Source: T3SED10-260 sp035363255
GTDB taxonomy: Bacteria > Caldisericota > Caldisericia > UBA6126
Assembly (NCBI GenBank): GCA_035363255.1
Contig: DAOSES010000013.1
Span: forward strand, 3,530-67,529
Length of the DNA stretch: 64,000 nucleotides
Direction: 5' to 3'
Under the pieces are notes generated by a model that was given only the letters and a program-made list of their open reading frames with translations, was not told the DNA's origin and did no database searches. Both the position numbers and the translations under genes were made by a program. Positions 7,794-16,094 of the stretch are shown here, in pieces; the first letter of the stretch is position 1, and the number at the start of each line of letters is the position of its first letter.

Positions 7794-8521
7794 TGCCATT
7801 TTTTCTTCAAGGAATTCACTATGCAATGCGAGATGTTGCTTTGGCATTATTCCCCCTCTTGCTTATCTTCATATTCTTCCAACTTACCATCATTCGATGG
7901 TCTTTAAAGCGTTTTGTTCTTGTCTTGAAAGGTTTGGTTCTGGCTTTTTTTGGTTTGGTTCTTTTTTTGCATGGAGTAAATATTGGCTTTATACCTGTTG
8001 GTTCGTTTATGGGAAAGAGCATTGGCGATTTGTCTTATCGATGGATTATGATTCCTCTGGGTTTGATGCTGGGATTTCTCTCCTGCTTTGCAGAGCCTGC
8101 TATTCAGGTGCTGGTACATGAAGTTGAAAAAACTACTGGCGGATACATCAACAAAACCATCATGCTCTATTTTCTTTCGATTGGAGTAGCTATATCGGTG
8201 GCTCTATCTGTCATACGGGTTTTTACTGGCATACCTCTTTTGTATTTTTTGCTTCCCGGCTATACCTTAGCTTTGCTTCTTTCGCGAAAAGTCAGCAAAA
8301 TTTTTACTGCCATTGCTTTTGATTCAGGCGGTGTAGTGACTGGACCCGTGGTCGTTACCTTTGTTTTGGCCCTGGTAGTGGGATTTTCAACTTCCCTGGA
8401 AGGAAGCAATCCCTTGATGGATGCATTTGGGATGGTGTCTTTGGTTTCACTGATACCTATTTTATCCATCCTTGTTTTGGGTATACTGTATGAGCGAAAA
8501 GGAAAAAATGATGATGAATAA
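7793..8521 (+). CDS. DUF1538 integral membrane protein, second half-unit
   Basis: The start ATG overlaps the stop codon of the previous gene (TAATG), so translation is probably coupled; an ATG at 7826 behind AAGGA is an alternative. The 242-aa protein repeats the same plan: about six helices, an AEPAIQVL box near residue 103 and DSGGVVTGPVVVT near residue 180. It is clearly a paralogue of its neighbour. Together they match the two halves of the fused DUF1538 proteins. The tail is charged and cytoplasmic-looking. The substrate is unknown. Confidence 0.8.
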   Translation: MPFFLQGIHYAMRDVALALFPLLLIFIFFQLTIIRWSLKRFVLVLKGLVLAFFGLVLFLHGVNIGFIPVGSFMGKSIGDLSYRWIMIPLGLMLGFLSCFAEPAIQVLVHEVEKTTGGYINKTIMLYFLSIGVAISVALSVIRVFTGIPLLYFLLPGYTLALLLSRKVSKIFTAIAFDSGGVVTGPVVVTFVLALVVGFSTSLEGSNPLMDAFGMVSLVSLIPILSILVLGILYERKGKNDDE

Positions 8522-8897
8522 TATCGAAACCAGCGATTCACTCTGCCTAAAAATGCTTGTTTTTGTGGTTCCAAAAGGGATGGGCACCAAAGTTTCCGTG
8601 GAGGCAAAAAAACATGGAGCATTACGCCCCATGATCCTGCTGGGAAAAGGTACAGCCCCTAAAAAGGTATATCTGGATTTTTTAGGCATTGCTTACGATC
8701 CAGAGAAAGAAGTTGTGCTGATGCTGGTTCAAAAGAAATGCCTCAGAGATTTGATAGATACTCTGACTCAACTCACTCATATTGACCGACCTGGTCATGG
8801 AATAGCTTTCGTGTTGGATGTATCTCAATATTCTGGCTGGATCAATCTTTTACAAGGAAGTTCCAACTTAGCTAAGGGAGGCAAGGATGCCAACTGA
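8508..8897 (+). CDS. P-II-like regulatory protein
   Basis: The fold pattern is that of P-II/GlnB: a first strand LVFVVPKGMGTKV, a helix, a gly-rich loop where the T-loop belongs (LLGKGTAPKK), then YDPEKEVVLMLV and the HIDRPGHGIAFVLDV end, which matches the B/C-loop strand of the family. The uridylylated tyrosine motif of classic GlnB is absent. The gene overlaps the end of the DUF1538 gene. I chose the ATG at 8508 because AAGGA precedes it; an ATG at 8490 is in frame. It probably senses a small ligand and acts on the DUF1538 pair. Confidence 0.75.
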   Translation: MMMNNIETSDSLCLKMLVFVVPKGMGTKVSVEAKKHGALRPMILLGKGTAPKKVYLDFLGIAYDPEKEVVLMLVQKKCLRDLIDTLTQLTHIDRPGHGIAFVLDVSQYSGWINLLQGSSNLAKGGKDAN

Positions 8898-9246
8898 AGG
8901 TATTGAATTTGATTTGATTGTCAGTATCGTCGAGAAAGGACGAGCTTGCGAAGTGGTGGCAGCTTCTAAAAAAGCTGGGGCTGAAGGCGGAACCATTCTT
9001 TCAGGACGAGGATCCGGCATTCACGACAACAAAAAAGTGTTTGGGATCATATTAGAGCCTGAAAAGGAGCTTGTGCTTACTCTGGTGGATCGTTCGATTG
9101 CCTCTCAAACTATGCAAGCCATCTCTTCTGCCCTTAATCTTGATCAACCTGGAAATGGCATCACTTTTCTCTTAAAAGTGGAAGAAACCGCAGGTATATG
9201 TCATCTTTGCCATTTACAAAAAATTATCAAACCTGAAAAAGCATAA
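8887..9246 (+). CDS. P-II-like regulatory protein, second copy
   Basis: The ATG at 8887 has an AGGGAGG site and lies inside the 3' end of the preceding gene (11-bp overlap). The 119-aa product is more canonical than its neighbour: DLIVSIVEKGRACEVVAASK, then GGTILSGRGSG, LEPEKELVLTLVD and LDQPGNGITFLLKV. It also lacks the classic T-loop tyrosine. A CHLC pair sits near the C-terminus. The two P-II-like proteins presumably form trimers, perhaps mixed, as the regulatory part of the DUF1538 operon. Confidence 0.8.
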   Translation: MPTEGIEFDLIVSIVEKGRACEVVAASKKAGAEGGTILSGRGSGIHDNKKVFGIILEPEKELVLTLVDRSIASQTMQAISSALNLDQPGNGITFLLKVEETAGICHLCHLQKIIKPEKA

Positions 9247-9287
9247 GCTAAATCATTTTTTGGGTATATTATTCCATATAAATTCAT

Positions 9288-9293
9288 TATAAT
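9288..9293 (+). promoter_or_regulatory. Probable -10 box for fmdB-like/pheS/pheT
   Basis: A perfect TATAAT lies 55 bp before the zinc-ribbon gene, in a 101-bp gap. The -35 is not obvious. No T-box-like leader fits in this gap. Confidence 0.4.
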
Positions 9294-9347
9294 CATGGTG
9301 TTGATATGATGGATGATATATTGAAATTGTAGTGGAGGTTAGTTTTA

Positions 9348-9545
9348 ATGCCTATATACGAATATAAATGCTGTGAATGTGACACCATTTTTGAAGTATT
9401 TACTTCCTTTGATGGTACTCAAACCCCCTGCTGCAGCAAATGCAAAAGTTCTCATGTAAAAAAAATCATCTCAAAACTTGGTTTTATCAAACATCCCGTC
9501 CAAACTTGTTCCTGTTCCAGCGAGAAAAGTGGAAAACAAGACTAA
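9348..9545 (+). CDS. FmdB-type zinc-ribbon protein
   Basis: This 65-aa protein starts MPIYEYKCCECDTIFE, the hallmark N-terminus of the FmdB putative regulatory family, with CxxC pairs at about residues 8-11 and 29-32 that form one zinc ribbon. Two more cysteines near the C-terminus (TCSCSS) are extra. Family function is unclear; some members are called regulators. A TGGAGG ribosome site precedes it. Its stop codon is directly followed by the pheS ATG, so it is the first gene of the phe operon here. Confidence 0.9.
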   Translation: MPIYEYKCCECDTIFEVFTSFDGTQTPCCSKCKSSHVKKIISKLGFIKHPVQTCSCSSEKSGKQD

Positions 9546-10574
9546 ATGTTATTTATAACAGAAACTCTTCATCAGATCCGTACCAGCTTTGAAACAGAGC
9601 TTTCCAAGGTTTCCAGCGCAGAGCAAGTCGAAGCTTTAAAAGTGAGTTATCTGGGCAGGAAGGGTCAAGTTAGACAACTATTCGACACTCTATCCAACCT
9701 TGGTCCCGATGAAAAAAAGCAATATGGCGGAGCTATCAATGATTTAAAAAATGCACTACAAAACGCCCTTCAGGAAAAACTGGATCAGCTCCAAGAATCA
9801 CAATCCACCCTGGAAAATCAAAGCTTTTTCGATTATTCACTTCCTGGCCGTTCTTTTCCCATAGGTCACCAACACCCCTTAAGCCTCATAGGCCAACAAC
9901 TTTACGATACTTTTCGGAGCCTAAATTTTACCGTGGTGGATGGAAACGAAATTGAAGATGATTATCACAACTTCGAAGCATTAAACATCCCTAAGTGGCA
10001 TCCTGCGCGAAAAATGCAAGATTCCTTCTACATCACTGAAAACATGCTTCTTCGCACCCATACTTCCACCGTTCAGGTTCGAGCCATGGAAAAGATGACA
10101 CCCCCCTTAAGGATTGTATCCATTAATGGCAGATGCTACCGTAGGGATGCTTCAGATGCTACCCACTACCCCGTCTTTCATCAAATCGAAGGTTTGTATG
10201 TGGACGAGGGGCTGAGTATGGCTGATTTGAGCGGTTTATTGGTTGAAATGATGTATGGAGTGTTTGGTCGTGAAGTTGAAATACGTTTCCTCCCCTCTTA
10301 TTTCCCCTTTGTGGAGCCAGGAGCCGAGACTTTGATCAGTTGCCCTTTCTGCAGAAAAAAAGGTTGCCAGGTTTGTCAGCAATCCGGATGGATCGAGCTT
10401 GGTGGTTCTGGAATGGTGCATCCTCAAGTCCTTAGAAACGTCAACATAGATCCCACCAAGTATTCTGGTTTTGCTTTTGGCTGGGGGGTCGATCGTTTAG
10501 CTATGCTAAAATACGGAATAGAGGATATTCGCATGTTAATGGACAACCACATCCACTTTTTGGAGCAATTCTAA
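9546..10574 (+). CDS. pheS: Phenylalanine--tRNA ligase alpha subunit
   Basis: PheS is the catalytic subunit of the alpha2beta2 enzyme that charges tRNA-Phe. The 342-aa length is normal. An N-terminal coiled coil (about residues 1-90) contains the family motif VSYLGRKGQV. The class II catalytic core follows, with the motif 2 arginine region (NGRCYRRDASDATH) and motif 3 at the end (GFAFGWGVDRLAMLKYGIED). A cysteine-rich CPFC...CQVC insert is present, as in many bacteria. It starts immediately after the zinc-ribbon gene and ends 3 bp before pheT. Confidence 0.97.
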   Translation: MLFITETLHQIRTSFETELSKVSSAEQVEALKVSYLGRKGQVRQLFDTLSNLGPDEKKQYGGAINDLKNALQNALQEKLDQLQESQSTLENQSFFDYSLPGRSFPIGHQHPLSLIGQQLYDTFRSLNFTVVDGNEIEDDYHNFEALNIPKWHPARKMQDSFYITENMLLRTHTSTVQVRAMEKMTPPLRIVSINGRCYRRDASDATHYPVFHQIEGLYVDEGLSMADLSGLLVEMMYGVFGREVEIRFLPSYFPFVEPGAETLISCPFCRKKGCQVCQQSGWIELGGSGMVHPQVLRNVNIDPTKYSGFAFGWGVDRLAMLKYGIEDIRMLMDNHIHFLEQF

Positions 10575-10577
10575 GCT

Positions 10578-13016
10578 ATGATTATTTCTTACGCCTTTCT
10601 AAAAAGTATATTAAAAGACTCTTGCCCCACTGCTGAGGATTTGGGCCACAAACTTACCCATATTGGTTTTGAGGTTGACTCTATTGATCATCCAATTGAG
10701 CAAAAAGCTATGGTAGTTGAGGTCGAAGACTCTGCTCCCATTTCTTTCGAAGACAAAACACTATATCTTGTCAATATTAGTGATGGTACCCAAAAATACC
10801 AGGTGCTTACCTCCTGGCCCGAGCTACGCCCTGGTAATAAAGTCGTCTATGCCAAACCAGGGCAGACTATAGCCGATCAAAGGATAGATAAGAAAGTTTT
10901 TGGTGAGTATGTTTCCCATGGAATGCTCCTCTCTTGGTCTGAGCTGAAGCTCAGTGGAGAGTGCTTGTCCAGCTCTGAGAAAAACGGCTTGCTTGTGCTT
11001 CCAGAAGATACTCCCATTGGAGAAGATTTTTACAAACTTTTCTTTCTGGATGAGCCTTTTTTCCATATCAAAGTTCCCTACAATCGACCTGACTGTTTGT
11101 CTTTTTTGGGTTTGTTCAGAGAAATCCTGACTGCCTATCGTATTTCCTTTCCAACGACAGCTCGTAGAGATATTCATATTCTTTTTCCCACCTTCCATGA
11201 AAAACAGCTTCATCGCACGGTAGCCCATACTGCTTTCAAAGGTATCAGCCTGGAAGACAAAGAAAAATGCCCCTACTATACTGGAGCTATTATAGAAAAT
11301 GTCCATATAGGACCATCTATTTTTGAAATACGCCAGCGACTTTTTGCATTTCAACTCAAACCAGTATCTAATGCAGTGGATGCAGTCAATCTTTTGATGA
11401 TGTATTTTGGACATCCTCTTCATACCTTTGACCTTGACCGAGTTACGGGCAAACATGTTATCGTTCGCTCAGCCAAAAACGGTGAGTCCATCGAAGCACT
11501 CGACAACAAAACCATCTCTCTCGACGATGAAGATTTGGTAATTGCCGATGAGATTCGTCCCATAGCTCTGGCGGGAGTTATTGGAGGAAAAGATACTGAA
11601 ATCACCAGTCAAACCACCAACATATTTATCGAATCAGCTTTTTTCAACCCTATAGCTATCAGCCATACTTCCGAAAAATATCATTACCATACGGATGCTT
11701 CCAGCAGGTTTTCCAGAGGTGCCGATTTACTCCAAGTGAAAGATATCATGGGGTATGCAAGTCAGTTGATATCGGTGCTTTGCAACGGCACTATAGCCGG
11801 TGAAAGCTACTCTGTGGGAAGCAACGAATATCATCCCCTCGAAATCCAATATTCCTTGTCAGATTTTACACGTATGACTGGTCTCGATATCACAAAATAT
11901 TCAGCCACTCAGATTTTGCAGTTTCTTGAAATACCTTTTGAAATAAAGCTCCAGGATCAATTATTAATCAAAGTGCCCTCCTTCAGAATGAATGATTTGA
12001 AGGAAAGCGTCGATATATCTGAAGATCTATTGCGTTTCATTGGATACGACAAAATCGTACCCAAAAAGCCTTGTTTTCATGTTCATTATGCGCCTGAAAA
12101 CCCTCGTATAAAAACAGAGCAATGGATAAAAACGGTTTTGATGGGGCAAGGTTTTTTTGAAATCATTACTGACTCCTTTGTCCCTGACGAAGTGCTTTCT
12201 CTGGGATATCGACTGGATAGTGAAACTCTGATAAAAGTTGCCAACCCCCTCCGCTCTGGTTGGCAGTATCTTTCACCCGACAAGCTGTTTAATATGATGC
12301 AGGTCATCAAAAACAACTATTCCCGAAAAATCACCGAACTTCGTCTATTTGAAATCGGCAAGCATTATACAAGTGAAGCTGAGGACTTGTATCTAAACCT
12401 TGCATTGAGCAGTTCCAATGAAAAGTCTCATTGGCTGGGAAGCAAAGAAAAAGTCATCGATTTCTTTTATATCAAAGGCATCATCGAAGGATTGTTCCAA
12501 CGCTTGGGCATCCCATACGAACAAAAGAAAAACCTTCAACAACATCTATTCAATCCCGATCAATCGGTAGATTTTTATCTTGACAACTATTTAATAGCTT
12601 CTGCAGGGCTTATACAAAAAAATATCAGCAACTATTTCGATATACCCCAGGAAATCTATTATGCCAAATGTAAATTCTCCTACCTCATAAAATATCTAAA
12701 TCGAGAGCCACAATATGAAGCAATATCCTACCTCCAGGAAATCACCCGCGATCTCTGTGTTTTTGTTCCTCAAGACATTAAAGCAGGAGACATGATCCAC
12801 CGCATACATCATGTAGCAGGTAAAGCTCTGAAAAAAGTGAGTGTTTTTGATTTGTATGAAGGCGCTACTGCTTCTGCTCCGGAAAACCACAAAAGCATTG
12901 CTTTACGCCTGCATTTTATCTTCCACAACAACATTTCCAAAGAAAAGATACAAGAGCTTGTAAACACCATCATTGATGAATTGATGCTTGCTTTTCATGC
13001 TGTTTTACGAAAATAG
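10578..13016 (+). CDS. pheT: Phenylalanine--tRNA ligase beta subunit
   Basis: This is the 812-aa beta subunit, of standard length. An EMAP-like tRNA-binding domain lies at about residues 40-150, followed by the B3/B4 editing region and the B5 domain. A degenerate class II core covers about 470-680, and the C-terminal FDX-ACB anticodon-binding domain is recognisable from EITRDLCVFVPQD. It lies 3 bp downstream of pheS, so the two are co-translated. Confidence 0.96.
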   Translation: MIISYAFLKSILKDSCPTAEDLGHKLTHIGFEVDSIDHPIEQKAMVVEVEDSAPISFEDKTLYLVNISDGTQKYQVLTSWPELRPGNKVVYAKPGQTIADQRIDKKVFGEYVSHGMLLSWSELKLSGECLSSSEKNGLLVLPEDTPIGEDFYKLFFLDEPFFHIKVPYNRPDCLSFLGLFREILTAYRISFPTTARRDIHILFPTFHEKQLHRTVAHTAFKGISLEDKEKCPYYTGAIIENVHIGPSIFEIRQRLFAFQLKPVSNAVDAVNLLMMYFGHPLHTFDLDRVTGKHVIVRSAKNGESIEALDNKTISLDDEDLVIADEIRPIALAGVIGGKDTEITSQTTNIFIESAFFNPIAISHTSEKYHYHTDASSRFSRGADLLQVKDIMGYASQLISVLCNGTIAGESYSVGSNEYHPLEIQYSLSDFTRMTGLDITKYSATQILQFLEIPFEIKLQDQLLIKVPSFRMNDLKESVDISEDLLRFIGYDKIVPKKPCFHVHYAPENPRIKTEQWIKTVLMGQGFFEIITDSFVPDEVLSLGYRLDSETLIKVANPLRSGWQYLSPDKLFNMMQVIKNNYSRKITELRLFEIGKHYTSEAEDLYLNLALSSSNEKSHWLGSKEKVIDFFYIKGIIEGLFQRLGIPYEQKKNLQQHLFNPDQSVDFYLDNYLIASAGLIQKNISNYFDIPQEIYYAKCKFSYLIKYLNREPQYEAISYLQEITRDLCVFVPQDIKAGDMIHRIHHVAGKALKKVSVFDLYEGATASAPENHKSIALRLHFIFHNNISKEKIQELVNTIIDELMLAFHAVLRK

Positions 13017-13048
13017 ACCCGCAATCTATTTGTGTTTATGCAAAAACG

Positions 13049-13057
13049 TGCTAAAAT
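13049..13057 (+). promoter_or_regulatory. Probable mutS2 promoter (extended -10)
   Basis: TGCTAAAAT has a TGn extension before TAAAAT (13052-13057). A TTGTGT at 13030-13035 with a 16-bp spacer could serve as -35. A perfect six-bp hairpin, ATGAGA/TCTCAT, follows at about 13056-13071. Confidence 0.45.
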
Positions 13058-13089
13058 GAGAAAAGTCTCATGAGTAGAGGTTTTGCTTA

Positions 13090-15435
13090 ATGAATAGCAA
13101 TAGTTTACGAGCCTTGGAATATGATAAAATTCAGCATTTGCTGGCTGAATTTGCACAAACTGAAGAGGGTAGGAAGGCTTGCCTTCAACTCATGCCCGAT
13201 GTTTTGATGCAACGTATTCAAGAACGACTTGATGAAACATTTCAAGCCAAGTCCTTTATTGAGCAAGTAGCTTTGTTGCGCATTCCCGAAACTCAACAAA
13301 GCCGATCGAATGCTGAGAGAATAGCCCTGGGAGGTGTTCTTACAGCTGAAGAGCTCTATCACATGGCTCAACATCTCAAAGCTTTACGTGAAATACGTGA
13401 ATCTATTGCCAGCCACCAGGATGCTTTCTTGAATTTGTGGAAATATGCAACCTTTATGAGTGTCTTCAAAGACATCGAACAAGCCATATTCTCCATGATA
13501 GACGATAACTGCGAAATCAAAACCAATGCTACCCCTGAGCTTGCCAATGTCCGAAAAAACATTCATCAATCGCGCCAATTGATCTATGAAAAACTTGAAA
13601 ACCTGCTCAAAGCTTCAGCCTATAGCAAGATGTTTCAAGAAGCCATAGTGACCATTCGAAATCATCGTTATGTGGTTCCGCTCAAAGGTGAATTCAAGTC
13701 TTCGATTCCATGCATTGTACACGATCAATCTGTCTCAGGAGAAACCCTCTACGTCGAACCCCTTATCATTACCTCTCTCAACAATGATTATCATATTTTG
13801 CTTTCCAAAGAAAAAAAGATACTCGACAAAATTCTTGCCGATTTATGCGAACTCATCCATGATCGTGCAAAAGCAATTATTAACACTATCAGCATCTCCG
13901 AGCAACTTGATATTATTTTTGCCAAAGCCCGTTATGCTCAAACATATCAAGGCACCATGCCAGCCTTATCCTCTCAAGCCGAATTGAAATTTGTTCGTGC
14001 AAGACACCCCCTAATCCCCCCCGATAAAGTGATACCTCTGAGTTTTGAGCTGGGAAAAAGTTTTACCACCCTGATTCTCACTGGCCCCAACACTGGGGGC
14101 AAAACAGTCACACTCAAGACCGCAGGTTTGCTCCTTGTAATGACTTATTCAGGTCTTTTGCTTCCTGCTGATTCAGATTCTGTGATAGGGTGTTTTTCTG
14201 ATATTCTGGCAGATATTGGCGATGAACAGAGCATCGAGCAAAGCCTTAGTACCTTTTCCTCCCATGTTCGCGCTTTAGTAAATCTCACCAAAGAAGCCAG
14301 ACCAGATACCTTGGCTTTAATTGACGAGTTGGGAGCAGGAACAGATCCTGATGAAGGTGCAGCTATTGGCATGTCTCTCATCAGCTATCTTCATCGTGAA
14401 AAGGTGCCTTTATTAGTTTCCACTCATTTGAGTTTGATCAAGTCTTTTGCCTACAATCATGATCGCGCTATCAATGCCAGCATGGATTTTGATCTCGAAT
14501 CGCTTCAACCCATATATCGCATTCTGATGGGAGTCCCTGGCCAGAGTCATGCTTTGCATATTGCCAAAAAACTGGGTCTTCCCGACGAAATCATGGACAT
14601 GGCAAAACGCTTCCAAGACAAAAATTTCACTGAATCAAAAAATATGATTGATAGTCTTGCCAAGCGTACCAAAGAAATGGAAGACAGTCGCAACCAATCA
14701 GAAAAAATCAATCAGGACTTGAGCCAGCTGAAAGCCGAATATGAAGAAAAAATTGAACAAATCCAAAATAAATATCAACGGCTGAAGACCGATCTTCAAG
14801 AAAAAAGTAATAAAGAGATTCGAGTTCTACTAGATAAAGCGCAGGAGCTTTTTTCTGCTCTTCAAAACAAAGATCGCTTGGATAAAGAAGCCCATCAAAT
14901 CATGGGACAAATCAAGGAAATACGCCAGGAAGTGGCAGAGGCTGAGCTTCGTTTGGATGATCTTGAGGAATTACCCAAAACCCCTCATCCCCAAAGCTTG
15001 GGACCTTCAGAAGAATTTTCTGTGATGGACAATGTATATGTGCCTGAGTATAAAAAGTATGGAATAGTGCTCAAAGTTCACGCTAAATCAAAAAAAGCTG
15101 AGATTCAAATGGGTCAGCTCAGACTCAATTTTAGCTTTAATCAACTCGAGAAATGTGAGTCCATGGATACCGTGGTCGATGTCGATACTACTGGCGTTGA
15201 ACAGCGAATAGTGCACGACAAAATAGATCTGATTGGTTTCAAGGTGGAAGAAGCATTGGAAGCTCTCGAAAAGTATCTTCAAGATGCTTTCCTCGACAAC
15301 AAAACAAGTGTTTTTGTTCTACATGGCTTGGGCACAGGAGCTCTCAAAGATGCTATCCATGTGTTTTTAAAAAAACATCCTTATGTTCGGGTTTTTGACG
15401 ATCGCGAGACTGCCACCGTCGTTCACTTCAAGTAA
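13090..15435 (+). CDS. mutS2: MutS2 endonuclease/ATPase
   Basis: The 781-aa protein matches MutS2: an N-terminal clamp/lever region, then the MutS ATPase with Walker A GPNTGGKT (near residue 332) and Walker B LALIDELGAGTDP (near 410). A long Glu/Lys-rich coiled coil spans about 520-640, and a C-terminal Smr nuclease domain about 705-781 (IDLIGFKVEEA to the end). MutS2 acts on branched DNA and, in Firmicutes, on collided ribosomes. The Smr motif here reads HGLGTG instead of the usual HGKGTG or HGRGTG. It has its own likely promoter after pheT. Confidence 0.95.
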   Translation: MNSNSLRALEYDKIQHLLAEFAQTEEGRKACLQLMPDVLMQRIQERLDETFQAKSFIEQVALLRIPETQQSRSNAERIALGGVLTAEELYHMAQHLKALREIRESIASHQDAFLNLWKYATFMSVFKDIEQAIFSMIDDNCEIKTNATPELANVRKNIHQSRQLIYEKLENLLKASAYSKMFQEAIVTIRNHRYVVPLKGEFKSSIPCIVHDQSVSGETLYVEPLIITSLNNDYHILLSKEKKILDKILADLCELIHDRAKAIINTISISEQLDIIFAKARYAQTYQGTMPALSSQAELKFVRARHPLIPPDKVIPLSFELGKSFTTLILTGPNTGGKTVTLKTAGLLLVMTYSGLLLPADSDSVIGCFSDILADIGDEQSIEQSLSTFSSHVRALVNLTKEARPDTLALIDELGAGTDPDEGAAIGMSLISYLHREKVPLLVSTHLSLIKSFAYNHDRAINASMDFDLESLQPIYRILMGVPGQSHALHIAKKLGLPDEIMDMAKRFQDKNFTESKNMIDSLAKRTKEMEDSRNQSEKINQDLSQLKAEYEEKIEQIQNKYQRLKTDLQEKSNKEIRVLLDKAQELFSALQNKDRLDKEAHQIMGQIKEIRQEVAEAELRLDDLEELPKTPHPQSLGPSEEFSVMDNVYVPEYKKYGIVLKVHAKSKKAEIQMGQLRLNFSFNQLEKCESMDTVVDVDTTGVEQRIVHDKIDLIGFKVEEALEALEKYLQDAFLDNKTSVFVLHGLGTGALKDAIHVFLKKHPYVRVFDDRETATVVHFK

Positions 15436-15454
15436 AAATTACCGTTCCCAAGAT

Positions 15455-16093
15455 TTATTCCAGATTGATTTGACCGAAGAAGTCAAGCATTTTCAACTTG
15501 CTTTGATCAGAGGCAAGAAGTTTTGTTTTTAGTTTCTGCTTATTCTTTTTTTTCTTTGGCAGAGATCTTTGTTCTTTTTGTAGAAACAACACATCTTTAG
15601 CCTTGGATCGCCAGCTATAACTTGTAAAAACTGTTTCCGTTTCGTTTGGAATCCATTGATGATATCCTAGTTTCCATTTTGTCCACAAACTACTGCAATC
15701 GAGGCAGTAAAGCCTTTGCTCACGTAAGAGCCATACGCGATATGAACAGGTTTTTTTTAAAATGTGGACGCTTCCATTTGTTTTCGTGTTAATTAAGAGG
15801 AAGGGAGGAATTTCATGTTGAAATCTATTCAGTATTTGATCGCAAAGCAGAGTTTCCAGTTGTTTGATGTTGCTTTTACTATCTTTGAGCCAGTTTTGGT
15901 GATAAAGATGTAGGTGTTTTGTCATTTCCAGTAAATCCTGAAGGGGATTTTGAGTGCATGACTCTGGCTTTCCCTCGTTTGAACCAGTGATTGCAAGAGT
16001 ATAAGATGTGAAAGCAGTCAATTGGTATCCTTGAAAGTAAAGAAACTCAGTTTCCTGGCTTTGATCGAAGTAGGGGGTAAAGCTAAAATTCAT
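15455..16093 (-). CDS. Unknown basic protein, 212 aa
   Basis: I do not recognise this protein. It starts one base after the uvrA stop and is therefore probably co-transcribed with uvrA. There is no signal peptide or membrane segment. The middle holds a short CLDC pair (near residue 132), and the last third is very lysine-rich (a run reading PKKKKNKQKLKTK), which suggests nucleic-acid contact. It converges on mutS2 with only 19 bp between stop codons. A role in DNA metabolism is a guess from position and charge. Confidence 0.6.
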   Translation of the reverse strand: MNFSFTPYFDQSQETEFLYFQGYQLTAFTSYTLAITGSNEGKPESCTQNPLQDLLEMTKHLHLYHQNWLKDSKSNIKQLETLLCDQILNRFQHEIPPFLLINTKTNGSVHILKKTCSYRVWLLREQRLYCLDCSSLWTKWKLGYHQWIPNETETVFTSYSWRSKAKDVLFLQKEQRSLPKKKKNKQKLKTKLLASDQSKLKMLDFFGQINLE

Positions 16094-16094
16094 T

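Noticed and set aside
10824..11456. A 210-codon minus-strand open frame
   Set aside because: It is fully inside pheT in another frame and reads as a shadow of the strong coding bias there.
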